A DNA stretch of 41,741 bases from Myxococcaceae bacterium (lineage in GTDB: Bacteria; Myxococcota; Myxococcia; Myxococcales; Myxococcaceae): positions 1 through 41,741 of the forward strand of contig JADCJJ010000039.1 of assembly GCA_020247085.1 (NCBI GenBank). The letters are read 5' to 3'. This document shows positions 41,521 through 41,741 of the stretch, in pieces. The notes under the pieces were generated by a model. It was not told the origin of the DNA, did no database searches, and was given only the letters and a program-made list of their open reading frames with translations. The translations under genes were made by a program, and so were the position numbers. Position 1 is the first letter of the stretch; every line of letters begins with the position of its first letter.

Positions 41521-41741
41521 CACCAGGAAGACGGCAAAGGGAGCGCCTCCTCCAACTCGGCCACCGCCTTGCGCCTCGTCACGTCCTCCCGCCCGCCACC
41601 GCCCAACCCGCCCTCCCGCTGGCTGGCTGACGGACACCGTCTCGCGTCTCTGGCCATCGCGGGCGGTGCACCCGTCCGCCCACTGCCGCCGGTTCCTCCC
41701 TCGCTGAAGCCCCCTCACCCTCGCGGCAACGCCCTCGAGGA

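Noticed and set aside
41042-41707. An intact 221-residue protein at the window end
   Set aside because: Only the start matches the IS91 zinc-ribbon; later parts match relatives in a different frame, so the long frame is a fused relic.

Overview
This 41.7 kb window is very GC-rich chromosomal DNA (strong G/C bias at third codon positions) and reads as a member of the Myxococcota. The grounds are the crowd of large secreted lipoproteins, a eukaryotic-type Ser/Thr kinase, choice-of-anchor-D modules, delta-60 repeats, myxobacterial Cys-rich linkers, Gly/Ser and Asp-Ala-Gly rich linkers, and a caspase-like protease. No rRNA, tRNA or CRISPR was seen. The genus cannot be fixed from the sequence alone.

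Layout. 1-11.4 kb is mainly envelope proteins: the tail of an FG-GAP protein, an L,D-transpeptidase (minus), a small Cys-rich lipoprotein, a ferritin-like gene with an apparent frameshift, a di-heme cytochrome/beta-propeller lipoprotein (minus), two tandem choice-of-anchor-D lipoproteins, a Gly/Ser-repeat lipoprotein, and a secreted protein of unknown function (minus). 11.6-17.7 kb holds a membrane-anchored Ser/Thr kinase, a protein-L-isoaspartate methyltransferase whose 3' end is tandemly duplicated, and a compact MacA/MacB-type efflux operon. 17.7-29.0 kb is the most striking part: a 1225-aa mosaic lipoprotein (papain-like domain, Cys-rich modules, three internal repeats, delta-60 repeats), then a translationally coupled set of a 1583-aa lipoprotein with SUEL-lectin-like Cys modules and a C-type-lectin-like domain, a membrane-anchored protein laid out like vitellogenin-type lipid-transfer proteins, and a small lipoprotein.

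29.1-32.6 kb carries a zinc-ribbon membrane protein, a DoxX-like protein and a decaying minus-strand operon: a multiply frameshifted ghost gene, a frameshifted alpha/beta hydrolase, an intact membrane protein and a frameshifted SigZ-like sigma factor. 32.6-37.8 kb (all minus) has an anchored protein of unknown function, an ABC-2 type exporter (permease and ATPase), a small protein with duplicated SHOCT-like helices, a two-module Cys-rich lipoprotein and another lipoprotein. A G-quadruplex-prone, telomere-like G tract sits beside one of these starts. 37.9-40.7 kb is a tightly overlapping ECF sigma / anti-sigma-like / caspase-fold protease operon on the plus strand. The window ends in a decayed IS91-type transposase.

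How the genes may work together. The lectin-like lipoprotein, the vitellogenin-like protein and the small lipoprotein overlap start-to-stop and are probably co-expressed as an envelope binding/transfer assembly. The sigma/anti-sigma/caspase cassette looks like a self-contained signalling unit. At least three genes (ferritin-like, hydrolase, sigma) are each one base from being intact at G/C-rich spots, so consensus error and real decay both remain open.
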